Shown here: piece after piece, positions 36,266 to 44,626 of the stretch
Position numbering within the stretch: position 1 is the first letter of the stretch
How the letters are laid out: each line of letters starts with the position of its first letter
DNA from: Clostridium sp. C2-6-12
Lineage (GTDB): Bacteria; Bacillota; Clostridia; Clostridiales; Clostridiaceae
Direction of reading: 5' to 3'
Length of the DNA: 64,000 bases
Assembly (NCBI RefSeq): GCF_009928485.1
Contig: NZ_JAABNP010000003.1
Span: 224,285-288,284, forward strand
Translations under genes and position numbers: made by a program
The notes under the pieces: generated by a model
Seen by the model: only the letters and a program-made list of their open reading frames with translations
What the model was told of the DNA's origin: nothing
Database searches by the model: none

Positions 36266-37126
36266 ATGAATACTTGGTCAATGCTATTATTTAATTCAAT
36301 AATACTATTTTTTTTAGCAGTAATTATATCAAAATATTTAAAAAGAAAAACTTTAGCAAGAGCTACTCCATTTGATTTTATTTCTTATGCTGTAATAGCA
36401 GCTATAGTTGCTTTAATTTCTTTAAATATGCTTCCTAATATTTATTTTGGATTAACTACTCTTGCAATATGGGTATTAATGCCCATTTTATTAGACTACA
36501 GTGCTATGAAAAGTAAATGGATATACAATATAGTACATGGTAAAGAAAGAGTCTTAATAAAAAATGGCAAGGTAATGGAAGATAATCTATCAAAAGAAAG
36601 AATTACAGGGCAAGAATTTTTACAGGAAATGCGATCAAAAAAAGCATTTAATTTAGCTGATGTTGAATTTGCGGTTATGGAAACAACTGGCGATATAAAT
36701 GTAATTTTGAAAGCTGATAAAAAACCTGTTACTGCATCTGATTTAGGAGAAAAAGTTGGAACAAAACGTGAGCCTCAGACGGTTATTTTAGATGGTAATA
36801 TTTTAAATGAAGGACTTACCAATGCTGGATTAAATCGAACTTGGCTTACAACACAGCTGGAAATTAAGGGAGTGTCACTAGAAAATGTTTTTCTAGGTCA
36901 AGTTGATTCTTCTGGCGATTTATATGTAGATCTTTTTGATGATATGATACAAGTTCCTAAAACAGAAATTAAAGATATGCTATATGCCAGTATTGAAAAA
37001 TGTCAGGCTGATCTAATGTCCTTTTCTTTAGACAGCGACAATGAAGAAGCAAAGAATCTTTATTCACAAGATGCTGATAAATTAGAAAAAATCTTAAAAA
37101 AATTAGAACCACATTTATTAAGATAG
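36266..37126 (+). CDS. DUF421 (YetF-like) protein with DUF1657-like C-terminal tail
   Basis: 286 residues from the ATG at 36266 (AGGGAGG 6 nt upstream). Three N-terminal membrane helices, two YetF-type soluble domains (KVMEDNLSKERITGQEFLQE; VILDGNILNEGLTNAGLN), then a ~50-residue C-terminal extension containing DLMSFSLDSDNEEAKNLYSQ. That extension closely mirrors DMMTFSLDTDNQEAKQMFSQ of the separate DUF1657 protein, so the gene is a DUF421-DUF1657 fusion. It lies 12 nt after the DUF1657 gene and 12 nt before spoVAC. Confidence 0.9.
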   Translation: MNTWSMLLFNSIILFFLAVIISKYLKRKTLARATPFDFISYAVIAAIVALISLNMLPNIYFGLTTLAIWVLMPILLDYSAMKSKWIYNIVHGKERVLIKNGKVMEDNLSKERITGQEFLQEMRSKKAFNLADVEFAVMETTGDINVILKADKKPVTASDLGEKVGTKREPQTVILDGNILNEGLTNAGLNRTWLTTQLEIKGVSLENVFLGQVDSSGDLYVDLFDDMIQVPKTEIKDMLYASIEKCQADLMSFSLDSDNEEAKNLYSQDADKLEKILKKLEPHLLR

Positions 37127-37138
37127 AAGGTGAACATA

Positions 37139-37618
37139 ATGTCTAATATGAAGAAAAAAAGAATGACCACTGCTCAGCAGCAATATGATGCTCTAGTAAG
37201 CAGTATAGAACCTAAAAGGCCTATACTCAAAAATTGTTATAGAGCTTTTTTAGTAGGTGGTACAATATGTGCAATTGGTCAGCTATTACAATGGTTTTTT
37301 ATTAATTATTTCAATTTTGATGAAAAAAGTTCTGTTGGTCCTACTACCCTGGTTTTAATCTTCCTTGCAGTTTTACTTACTGGTCTCGGAATCTATGACC
37401 ACCTTAGCCAATGGGCTGGTTCTGGCACTGCTGTTCCTATTACCGGCTTTGCCAATTCCATAGCTTCTGCATCAATTGAACATAAAAGTGAAGGTTTTGT
37501 ACTTGGCGTAGCTGGAAATATGTTTCAACTTGCTGGTGCAATTATTGTTTATGGTGTTTTTTCTGCTTTTGTAGTTGCTGCTATAAAAATGACAATAATA
37601 TGGTTGGGGGCGATGTGA
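37139..37618 (+). CDS. spoVAC: Stage V sporulation protein AC (spoVA2mob-type copy)
   Basis: 159 residues with four membrane helices; family motifs NCYRAFLVGGTICAIGQLLQ, then GIYDHLSQWAGSGTAVPITG and FANSIASASIEHKSEG. SpoVAC is a membrane component of the channel that moves Ca-dipicolinic acid into and out of spores and has been described as mechanosensitive. The ATG at 37139 follows GAAGGTG by 6 nt. Its TGA is immediately followed by the spoVAD ATG. Confidence 0.95.
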   Translation: MSNMKKKRMTTAQQQYDALVSSIEPKRPILKNCYRAFLVGGTICAIGQLLQWFFINYFNFDEKSSVGPTTLVLIFLAVLLTGLGIYDHLSQWAGSGTAVPITGFANSIASASIEHKSEGFVLGVAGNMFQLAGAIIVYGVFSAFVVAAIKMTIIWLGAM

Positions 37619-38620
37619 ATGCTTAAAGGTCATCAATCTTGGATTTTTAATTCTAAACCTACGATATTAGCTTCTGCTGCTGTTGGTGGACCCTTTGAAA
37701 GTAATGGAGCTTTAGCTAACGACTTTGATATACTTTATGAAGATTTATGGCTTGGCCAGGATAGTTATGAAAAAGCTGAAAAAGCGCTTCTTGAGCATGC
37801 TTGTGAAAGGGCTATATTAAAATCAAAAATACAAAAAGAAGATATTAATTTCTTTTTTAGCGGAGATCTAATGAACCAACTTATTTCTAGCAGTTTTGCT
37901 GCTAGAACTTTAGGCATACCTTACTTAGGAATCTTTGGCGCATGCTCCAGTTCTATGGAAGGATTATCCCTAGCTGCTCAATTAATAGACAGTAAAGCTG
38001 CTAAATATGTTGTAGCTGCTGCCTGCAGCCATAATGCTGCAGCAGAAAAAACCTTTAGATATCCTACAGATTATGGTGTACAAAGACCGCCTACTGCACA
38101 ATGGACTGTAACAGGAGCAGGTGCTGTAGTCCTAGGTCAAAATGGAAATGGACCAAAAGTAACTTCTTGTACCATAGGAAAAGTTGTAGATATGGGAGTA
38201 TCTGATCCATATAATGTTGGTGCAGCCATGGCACCAGCAGCTGTAGACACAATAGAAGCTCATTTTAGGGATCTAAATATTGATGCTTCCTATTATGATC
38301 TTATTGCTACTGGAGATTTGGGGAAGGTTGGTCATGAACTTGCAAATGCACTGCTGGAAAAACACGGCATTAACATGCCAAAGGATATATTTACAGATTG
38401 TGGGCTTTTAATATATACAAAAGAACAGCCCTCCTTTGCCGGTGGCAGTGGATGCGGCTGTTCTGCTACAGTAACCTATGGGCATTTACTTAATCGTATG
38501 CGAAAAGGAGAACTAAAGAAAATTTTAGTTGTTGCTACAGGAGCATTACTATCACCCATATCCTTTCAACAAAAGGAAAGTATTCCTTCCATAGCCCATG
38601 CTGTTTCAATAGAAATGTAG
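37619..38620 (+). CDS. spoVAD: Stage V sporulation protein AD (spoVA2mob-type copy)
   Basis: 333 residues with a thiolase-like fold: GIFGACSSSMEGLSLAAQ carries the thiolase-type Cys, then AAACSHNAAAEKTFRYP, and GGSGCGCSATVTYGHLL near the C-terminus. SpoVAD binds dipicolinic acid on the outer face of the spore inner membrane. GGGGGCGAT precedes the ATG. It abuts spoVAC without a gap. Confidence 0.96.
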   Translation: MLKGHQSWIFNSKPTILASAAVGGPFESNGALANDFDILYEDLWLGQDSYEKAEKALLEHACERAILKSKIQKEDINFFFSGDLMNQLISSSFAARTLGIPYLGIFGACSSSMEGLSLAAQLIDSKAAKYVVAAACSHNAAAEKTFRYPTDYGVQRPPTAQWTVTGAGAVVLGQNGNGPKVTSCTIGKVVDMGVSDPYNVGAAMAPAAVDTIEAHFRDLNIDASYYDLIATGDLGKVGHELANALLEKHGINMPKDIFTDCGLLIYTKEQPSFAGGSGCGCSATVTYGHLLNRMRKGELKKILVVATGALLSPISFQQKESIPSIAHAVSIEM

Positions 38621-38641
38621 AGAAGGAGGTATAATAAAAAT

Positions 38642-38995
38642 ATGGAAAAATTATTTTTTGCATTTATAATAGGTGGTTTAATCTGTGTTATAGGTCAGCT
38701 TATAATGGATACTTTAAAAATAACCCCAGCACACACAACTTGTACGTTAGTAGTGATTGGTGCCATCTTAGGAGGTTTCGAGCTATATGATCCTTTAGTC
38801 AAATTTGCTGGTGCTGGTGCATTTATTCCTATAAGCAGCTTTGGAAATACTCTTGTAACGTCTGCCTTAACTGAAGCTCAGCAAACAGGTCTTATGGGCA
38901 TCTTTACTGGAGTATTAAAAACTGTCAGTACAGGAGTTTCTGCTGCAATAATTTTTGGCTTTATTTCTGCCATGGTATTTAAGCCAAAAGGTTAA
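38642..38995 (+). CDS. spoVAE: Stage V sporulation protein AE (SpoVAEb type)
   Basis: 117 residues with four membrane helices; AFIIGGLICVIGQLIMDTLK, then GFELYDPLVKFAGAGAFIPI and FGNTLVTSALTEA are the SpoVAE motifs. It is homologous in layout to SpoVAC (the GA/SG-A.-PI.-FGN pattern recurs in both). Strong AGAAGGAGG upstream. Last gene of the operon; no convincing terminator was seen in the following 200 bp. Confidence 0.94.
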   Translation: MEKLFFAFIIGGLICVIGQLIMDTLKITPAHTTCTLVVIGAILGGFELYDPLVKFAGAGAFIPISSFGNTLVTSALTEAQQTGLMGIFTGVLKTVSTGVSAAIIFGFISAMVFKPKG

Positions 38996-39223
38996 ACAAA
39001 TTATTAATTTTTAGTTTCGTAATTTATATTCTAAAATTTATAGTAAATATTTTCAAAACTATTTATATTTATATTGATATGAATAAAACTTTATATATGC
39101 ATATATTGTTTTATTTATATCAATTATAAAGATAAAAATTAAAAAATATACCAATTTATACGAAACACTGGCCTCTGAGCATTTACCTTTGTCGTTTTCT
39201 ATAATACTTTACTCCAATTGTCT
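38996..39223. other. Intergenic region after spoVAE
   Basis: A+T-rich, no gene or strong hairpin recognised. Confidence 0.3.
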
Positions 39224-39385
39224 TTACAGCCTTATATTCTCTGAATTATCTTGTAACATTTCGATTAATTTCTTAATTTCCTTTACTGAAAATTTTTCAA
39301 TAATTATTAAAGTTACCAAATCTGTTGCTTTCTTTTCTAATATTTTTATATTATCTGGATAATTTATGTGGACATTTATATTCAA
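39224..39385 (-). CDS. Small protein (53 residues) beside recombinase 2
   Basis: A TTG at 39385 follows AGGAG by 9 nt. The frame (MNINVHINYPDNIKILEKKA, then DLVTLIIIEKFSVKEIKKL) is a short strand followed by two helices. Small proteins of this kind are common on clostridial mobile elements; no function is assigned. It is read divergently from the recombinase, and its position would suit an accessory or directionality factor (speculative). Confidence 0.55.
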   Translation of the reverse strand: MNINVHINYPDNIKILEKKATDLVTLIIIEKFSVKEIKKLIEMLQDNSENIRL

Positions 39386-39569
39386 TCCAAAAAACTCCTA
39401 TAATTATTTACTTTATTATATGCATTCCAATTAATTTTGGTGACAGTCATAACTTTACCTACGAAAGATTTTTTCATTCTATGATAATTACTAATAATTT
39501 TTCTTACTAGATTCATATTATATAAAATAATATTTATTCATTACTATATTTAAAAATGGGGGCTTATCT

Positions 39570-41192
39570 GTGAATGTAGCAATTTATAGTAGAAAATCAA
39601 AACTTACTGGTAAAGGTGAAAGTATCGAAAATCAAGTTCAAATGTGTAAGGACTATCTGCTAAAAATAAATCGGAATAACGAAATATATAACTTTCTCAT
39701 ATATGAAGATGAAGGTTTTTCAGGAGGTAATATTAATAGGCCAAAATTTCAAATGCTTATGAAAGATATTTCCTTAAAAAAAATCAATCTCCTTATTTGC
39801 TATAGATTAGATCGTATATCGAGAAATGTTTCAGACTTTTCTACAACTTTAGAAATTCTTCAAAAATACAATGTTAACTTTATTAGCATTAGAGAACAAT
39901 TTGATACAAGTTCACCAATAGGACGAGCAATGATATATATTGCTTCAGTATTTGCGCAGCTTGAACGTGAAACAATAGCAGAACGTGTAAGAGACAATAT
40001 GCTTGAACTAGCTAAATCTGGCAGATGGCTCGGCGGTACACCTCCTTTTGGCTATAACTCTAAACCTGTAAGCTATTATGATGAAAACATGACAGAACAT
40101 TTAATGGCTAACTTATCTGAAAATCACGAAGAATTAGAAATAGTTAAGCTTATATATAATAAATACTTAGAATTAAAATCTTTAAATGCTCTTGAAGCGT
40201 ATCTTTTACAGCATTATTTTAAGACAAGAAGTGGTTCAAATTTCAGAAAATCAACTTTAAAATTAATATTAACTAATCCTGTTTATGCACAATCCAGTAA
40301 AGAAATATTTACTTATCTCGAAGCAAAAGGCATGCTTTTATGTGGAGAACCTGATAATATTCATGGATTTTTAACCTATAATAAGCTTAAAACAAATTAT
40401 TCGAAGGATGGTAAGCATTGTCGTGAATTTAGAAATTCCTCTGATTGGATAGTTGCTGTCAGCAGGCATAAAGGAATAATTGAAGCTAATGATTGGCTGA
40501 AAGTTCAATATCTCTATTCAAATAATAGTAATAAATTCATAATGTCAACCAGAAGTCACAATGCTTTATTAACTGGAATAATAAGATGTGAGAAATGTGG
40601 TTCTCCAATGAGGATAATACATGGTCCTCTCCGTAATAATAATACTAAATTATATTATTACGCATGCACCTTAAAAAAATCCTCTAAAGGAAGCAGATGT
40701 AATAATCCAAATGTACGAGTAGACCAAATAGATTCAATTATAATTAACACAATAAAGAAAATAGAAATAAATAATCATATCTTAATAAAAAATCTTATGG
40801 AAAAAAATAAGGAAAATAAAAAATCTGTTGTTACAGATACTAAAACAATAGAGAATAACCTATATATACTAATTAAACAAAAAAAAGCTCAGGTTGATAA
40901 TCTACTAAAAAAGCTATCTTTAAGTCCCGACTTTTTTGATGTAGTTATTCCTAAGATAAAGGAACTTAATCTTGAATTAAATCAATTAAAGAGTGAACTA
41001 AATAAATTTAATGATAAAATCCTTCAAAGTAATTATGAAGAATCCTCTCTCCCTTTTACTATATCTCTTCAAGAAGGGTGTTCTTTAATAGATAATTTGA
41101 CTCAAAATGAAAAAAAATCCTTGATTAAAGGATTAATAAATAAGATTTCTTGGAATGGGGTTACCAAAAATTTAATTATTAATTTTAATTAA
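39570..41192 (+). CDS. Large serine recombinase of element 2
   Basis: 540 residues; GTG start with GGGGG 7 nt upstream. Catalytic Ser7 (AIYSRKSK), CYRLDRISRNVSDFS, IREQFDTSSPIGRAM and LERETIAERV mark the resolvase domain. A recombinase domain (SGRWLGGTPPFGY onward), zinc ribbon (CEKCGSPM near 344, then YYACTLKK) and coiled-coil tail follow. Through the N-terminal 155 residues it is very similar to recombinase 1, while the DNA-binding half differs more, consistent with a different attachment site. The 3' end lies 69 bp from the right junction. Confidence 0.95.
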   Translation: MNVAIYSRKSKLTGKGESIENQVQMCKDYLLKINRNNEIYNFLIYEDEGFSGGNINRPKFQMLMKDISLKKINLLICYRLDRISRNVSDFSTTLEILQKYNVNFISIREQFDTSSPIGRAMIYIASVFAQLERETIAERVRDNMLELAKSGRWLGGTPPFGYNSKPVSYYDENMTEHLMANLSENHEELEIVKLIYNKYLELKSLNALEAYLLQHYFKTRSGSNFRKSTLKLILTNPVYAQSSKEIFTYLEAKGMLLCGEPDNIHGFLTYNKLKTNYSKDGKHCREFRNSSDWIVAVSRHKGIIEANDWLKVQYLYSNNSNKFIMSTRSHNALLTGIIRCEKCGSPMRIIHGPLRNNNTKLYYYACTLKKSSKGSRCNNPNVRVDQIDSIIINTIKKIEINNHILIKNLMEKNKENKKSVVTDTKTIENNLYILIKQKKAQVDNLLKKLSLSPDFFDVVIPKIKELNLELNQLKSELNKFNDKILQSNYEESSLPFTISLQEGCSLIDNLTQNEKKSLIKGLINKISWNGVTKNLIINFN

Positions 41193-41244
41193 AAACGTAG
41201 ATTGGAATTTATTAATGCTGCTTAAAGCAATTATAAAATATTTG

Positions 41245-41266
41245 CATATGAGTTCAAGGAGCTTGT
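41245..41266. repeat. Right attachment junction of element 2
   Basis: Element arm CATATGAGTTCAAGGAG followed by the core CTTGT. With the left arm it would rebuild an attP of 18-bp inverted arms around TTGT. Confidence 0.8.
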
Positions 41267-41481
41267 CCTGTTTGTAAGTCAATTTCTATTCCATTTTGTT
41301 CAAAAAATCCTTGACTCATTGCAACATACATAGGTGCATAAAAAACAGAACGAGTTACTTCATTTAAGCGTACTTTTACTTTACCTTCATTAGCTGTTTT
41401 AGAACTGCCACATCCAATGACAAATATTCCAGTTGTAAATGAAAGTAGTAAAGCGGCTAAAACTTTTATTTTCTTTCTCAT
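41262..41481 (-). CDS. ABC substrate-binding protein, segment 1 of 3 (N-terminal part, interrupted gene)
   Basis: This piece has the native start: AGGAGATG upstream, then a lipoprotein signal peptide (MRKKIKVLAALLLSFTTGIF, then VIGCGSSK with lipobox Cys24) and the start of the mature domain (RSVFYAPMYVAMSQGFFEQN, GIEIDLQTGQ). It then meets element 2 at CTTGT, where the local frame ends after two foreign codons. Joined to segments 2 and 3 it gives a 338-residue NitT/TauT-type binding lipoprotein, which would feed the permease and ATPase at 18.6-20.2 kb. Confidence 0.9.
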
Positions 41482-41594
41482 AAAGAAAACATCTCCTAAT
41501 AGTATTCATGGTGTATCATATGATATTTTAGTTGAGATTGTTCTAATATATATTGCAACAGGAAATTTGTATAAATCGGAGAATCTCCTATAAG

Positions 41595-41630
41595 AAAAGC
41601 TATTGCCTCATTTATTAAGCAATAGCTATC
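41595..41630 (-). terminator. Terminator after the chemoreceptor gene
   Basis: AGCTATTGC and GCAATAGCT pair; on the minus strand TTTTCTTAT follows. Confidence 0.65.
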
Positions 41631-41682
41631 TATGTACCATCTTACATTATATATGTAAACCCTTAACTGTTTAAAATTTTAA

Positions 41683-43692
41683 CTATATTTCAAATTTATT
41701 TATTTCATCATTTAACTTTTTAGAAATCTCTTCTAATTTTATAGCAAACTCAGATACTTCTTCTGAATTAGCTAGCATTTCTTCTGAAGATGCAGCTATT
41801 TCCTCAGCTGATGCAGAAGTTTCTTGAGATACTGCTGTTATATTATCCATAGTTTCAATTATTGAATTTTTTGATTCCATAGTAGTTTCCAATGATTTAT
41901 TGGTTTCTGAAACATAAGGTCCTATATTTGATAATGAATTCAACATTTCATTGAAAGCCTCTCTTGTACTTATTACTGTACTTGATTGATTATCAACTAA
42001 ATTAGTCACATTATTTGAATTTTCCAATACATCTTTTGTCTCGCTGCTTATTAATTCAATTAGTCTTTGTATTTCTTCAGTGGATTCTTTTGATTGTTCA
42101 GCTAATTTTCTTACTTCTTCTGATACAACTGCAAATCCTCTTCCTGCTTCTCCTGCTCTTGCAGCTTCAATAGCTGCATTTAAAGCTAAAAGATTAGTTT
42201 GCTCTGAAATACCATTAATAACATTTGTAATATTTCCAACCTTAGAAACACTTTCATTAAGATTATTTATTTTAATAGCTTGTTCATGATAAGAAAGTTT
42301 TACTTCTTCTATTGATTTCAGTAAAATATCAATTTGTTTTTTTCCTACTATTGCTTTTTCTTCAGTTAATGAAGAACTTTGTTTTACTTCGTTTATTTTA
42401 TTGTATATGTTGTCCAATTCATCTGATAATTTTAAAATATGATTTGATATATCAACCAAATCACTAGCTTGATGTGTTGTTCCTTCTGATACACCTTGTA
42501 TAGAATTTGTAACATCACCAGTAGTTATAGTCATTTGATTAGAATTTAAGCTTAAGCTTGCTGACATATCTCTTACTTCAAAAGAACTGTCCTTTATAGT
42601 TTTCATAGTATCCTTTAAGTAATTTGTCATAGTATCAAAGCTTTCATACAAGATTCCAATTTCATCATTACTATTAATTTCAACACTATGTCTTAAATCA
42701 CCTTGCGCTATCTTTCCAGCTGCAGCTACTAATTTATTTAAAGGATTTGTAATTCCTTTTGATACTTTCAATAATATAAATGCAGCTATTAAAAACATTA
42801 CTAGTGAAATAGCAATTATAATAACAAGCACATTATTAATCGTATCTTTTACAGTTTTCATTGAAAGACCTATATCAATAGCCCCTAATAGTTTATCACC
42901 ATCATGTACAGGAATTAATACATCGTATACCTCAACTCCATCTTCAACAAATGTTGATGAATAAGGCTTTCCCTCTACAGCTGCTGTTTTACTACCAATA
43001 TCATCAACCTTTTCACCTATTTTACTAGTATTACTATTAGCTATTTGAGTTAAATTTGTATCAATAAATACAGCATATACTATGCTTTGATCTTCAGCTA
43101 ATTTTTCAACTAACGTTTGAATTTCAATTGATTTACTCAAGCTTTGAACCTTATTTGCAATTATACCTATTTGAACCATTCCAATTCCTGGCTTTGATAC
43201 ATAACCATACTTATAATAATCATTTGTTTCTTTACTTTTTCTAATATTTTCAACAAAAAAATTCCTGTCACCTTTTAATACTGGATATGATATATGATTA
43301 CTGTCAAAAGATGAACCTACACTCGTTGGTAAATTTGAATAAATAATTTTACCATTTGTATCAGTATAATTTATTTCATCAATTTCAAATTGTTTCGCTA
43401 AATCAGTTAAATATTCATTATTTACTTTATCAGAATTATTTATAATAAATGAACCTGTAGTCCTAATTTTATCTGAAATAGATTGATTTATAGATTCCAT
43501 AGACTTATTATTAATTTCTATTTCAGATTGTATTTGCTTTGCTAAGTTAATCCCATCTGTTTTCATTTGATTTATCAAACTATTTTGAATAATCATTATA
43601 CAACTAATAGTTATAATAGTTATACAAATAAAAATGCTTATTAATGGAATTGCTAGAATCTTAAATTTTATAGAACCTTTCTTTTTTTTCAT
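41683..43692 (-). CDS. Methyl-accepting chemotaxis protein
   Basis: 669 residues. Membrane helix 1 (about 10-33), a large extracytoplasmic Cache-type sensor domain (about 36-285), membrane helix 2 (about 288-310), HAMP domain, and a cytoplasmic signalling domain with the hairpin tip [20 protein letters not shown] and [10 protein letters not shown]. It would detect a ligand outside the cell and control CheA. GGGGG precedes the ATG. It is upstream of, and in the same direction as, the split binding-protein gene but separated by a terminator. Confidence 0.95.
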   Translation of the reverse strand: MKKKKGSIKFKILAIPLISIFICITIITISCIMIIQNSLINQMKTDGINLAKQIQSEIEINNKSMESINQSISDKIRTTGSFIINNSDKVNNEYLTDLAKQFEIDEINYTDTNGKIIYSNLPTSVGSSFDSNHISYPVLKGDRNFFVENIRKSKETNDYYKYGYVSKPGIGMVQIGIIANKVQSLSKSIEIQTLVEKLAEDQSIVYAVFIDTNLTQIANSNTSKIGEKVDDIGSKTAAVEGKPYSSTFVEDGVEVYDVLIPVHDGDKLLGAIDIGLSMKTVKDTINNVLVIIIAISLVMFLIAAFILLKVSKGITNPLNKLVAAAGKIAQGDLRHSVEINSNDEIGILYESFDTMTNYLKDTMKTIKDSSFEVRDMSASLSLNSNQMTITTGDVTNSIQGVSEGTTHQASDLVDISNHILKLSDELDNIYNKINEVKQSSSLTEEKAIVGKKQIDILLKSIEEVKLSYHEQAIKINNLNESVSKVGNITNVINGISEQTNLLALNAAIEAARAGEAGRGFAVVSEEVRKLAEQSKESTEEIQRLIELISSETKDVLENSNNVTNLVDNQSSTVISTREAFNEMLNSLSNIGPYVSETNKSLETTMESKNSIIETMDNITAVSQETSASAEEIAASSEEMLANSEEVSEFAIKLEEISKKLNDEINKFEI

Positions 43693-44188
43693 AATGTAAT
43701 TCCCCCTAATATAAATGTTTCTTTAATTTAATTAATAGATATAACCTTCATATTCTAATTCATATATTAATGAAATAAGATATTCTTTGGTTAAAGCATT
43801 AAAATTCTTCATATGCCTTTCTATTTTACACATAATTACATTATATTTCAAATTTTTTATATTTTTTAACATTTACTTTTTCTTCTTTTTATTTACTTGC
43901 ATTAATTAAAATAAGATTTAATAACTATATTAGTTTTATATAAAAATAAATTGTCACAAAACTAAATACGTTAGTCTTGTGACAATTCAATTTGCAGTTT
44001 CACCCTTAACAATTTGTAATCCCTGTTTGATAATCCCACAATATTTATTAATTGTAACCACCATATTACTTTTTAATCAAGTAATATTAAGTTCTTATTT
44101 TTTTCTATTAAAATTTCTATATCTTTAAGACAACTACTATACAATAACAAAAAAATCCCCCACACTTTACATCATGTGAGGAATAACA
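43693..44188. other. Intergenic region with one hairpin
   Basis: No gene seen. TTGTCACAA (43951-43959) pairs with TTGTGACAA (43977-43985), a possible terminator or protein site. The remainder is A+T-rich. Confidence 0.35.
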
Positions 44189-44482
44189 TTATTTGTCTTT
44201 GTCAACTTCTTCATAATCAACATCAATAATATCTCCATTTGTGTAACTTTCACTTCCATTTTCAAAAGTATCCTCATTATCATATTGATTCTTAAATTCT
44301 GAATTACTTATTGTATCATTTGCCTTTTTACTTCTAATAAAACTAGTAATTTTCACAATTCCATATCCTACAATTCCAGCAAGTATTAGAAATGGAAGGA
44401 TCTTAACAAAAATTACTCCTGCTAAAACTAATACGCAAATTGTTCCAATAATATATATGTACTTTTTAATTTGTCCATTCAT
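44189..44482 (-). CDS. Small membrane protein of unknown function (97 residues)
   Basis: Two adjacent hydrophobic helices (YIYIIGTICVLVLAGVIFVK and ILPFLILAGIVGYGIVKI), then a hydrophilic, strongly acidic tail ending VDYEEVDKDK. The ATG at 44482 has AGAGG 9 nt upstream; a TTG at 44491 abuts that site. Not recognised; likely an integral membrane protein with a cytoplasmic tail. Confidence 0.75.
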   Translation of the reverse strand: MNGQIKKYIYIIGTICVLVLAGVIFVKILPFLILAGIVGYGIVKITSFIRSKKANDTISNSEFKNQYDNEDTFENGSESYTNGDIIDVDYEEVDKDK

Positions 44483-44626
44483 TACAATCAACCTCTACAG
44501 TGCTTAAGTTTTAAGCTTTAGGCTATCACATTAAATAATTAACATACAATATATATACTAATGTAATAGCCTCTTTCAGCTTATTTAGTTACAATTATAC
44601 CTTAAGAAAATAAACTTTACAATGTA

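Larger units (their letters stand above)
33878..41266. mobile_element. Serine-recombinase element 2 (~7.38 kb), carrying a spoVA2mob-like operon
   Basis: It is bounded by CTTGT at 33878-33882 and 41262-41266. The inner flanks form an 18-bp inverted repeat (16 of 18 identical), as expected for a serine-recombinase attP cut at its centre. The recombinase gene (39570-41192) ends 69 bp from the right boundary. Cargo: DUF421, DUF4363, two DUF1657 genes, a second DUF421, SpoVAC, SpoVAD, SpoVAE and one small protein. Same host gene, same orientation and same recombinase position as element 1, but a different insertion point about 335 bp away. Confidence 0.9.

Noticed and set aside
39325..39510. 61-codon plus-strand open frame near recombinase 2
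   Set aside because: No ribosome-binding site; it overlaps the better supported minus-strand small gene at 39224-39385.
41254..41481. Stand-alone 75-residue lipoprotein gene
   Set aside because: The frame is truncated by element 2 after DLQTGQ; the rest of the protein continues in the segments at 33.5-33.9 and 20.2-20.7 kb.
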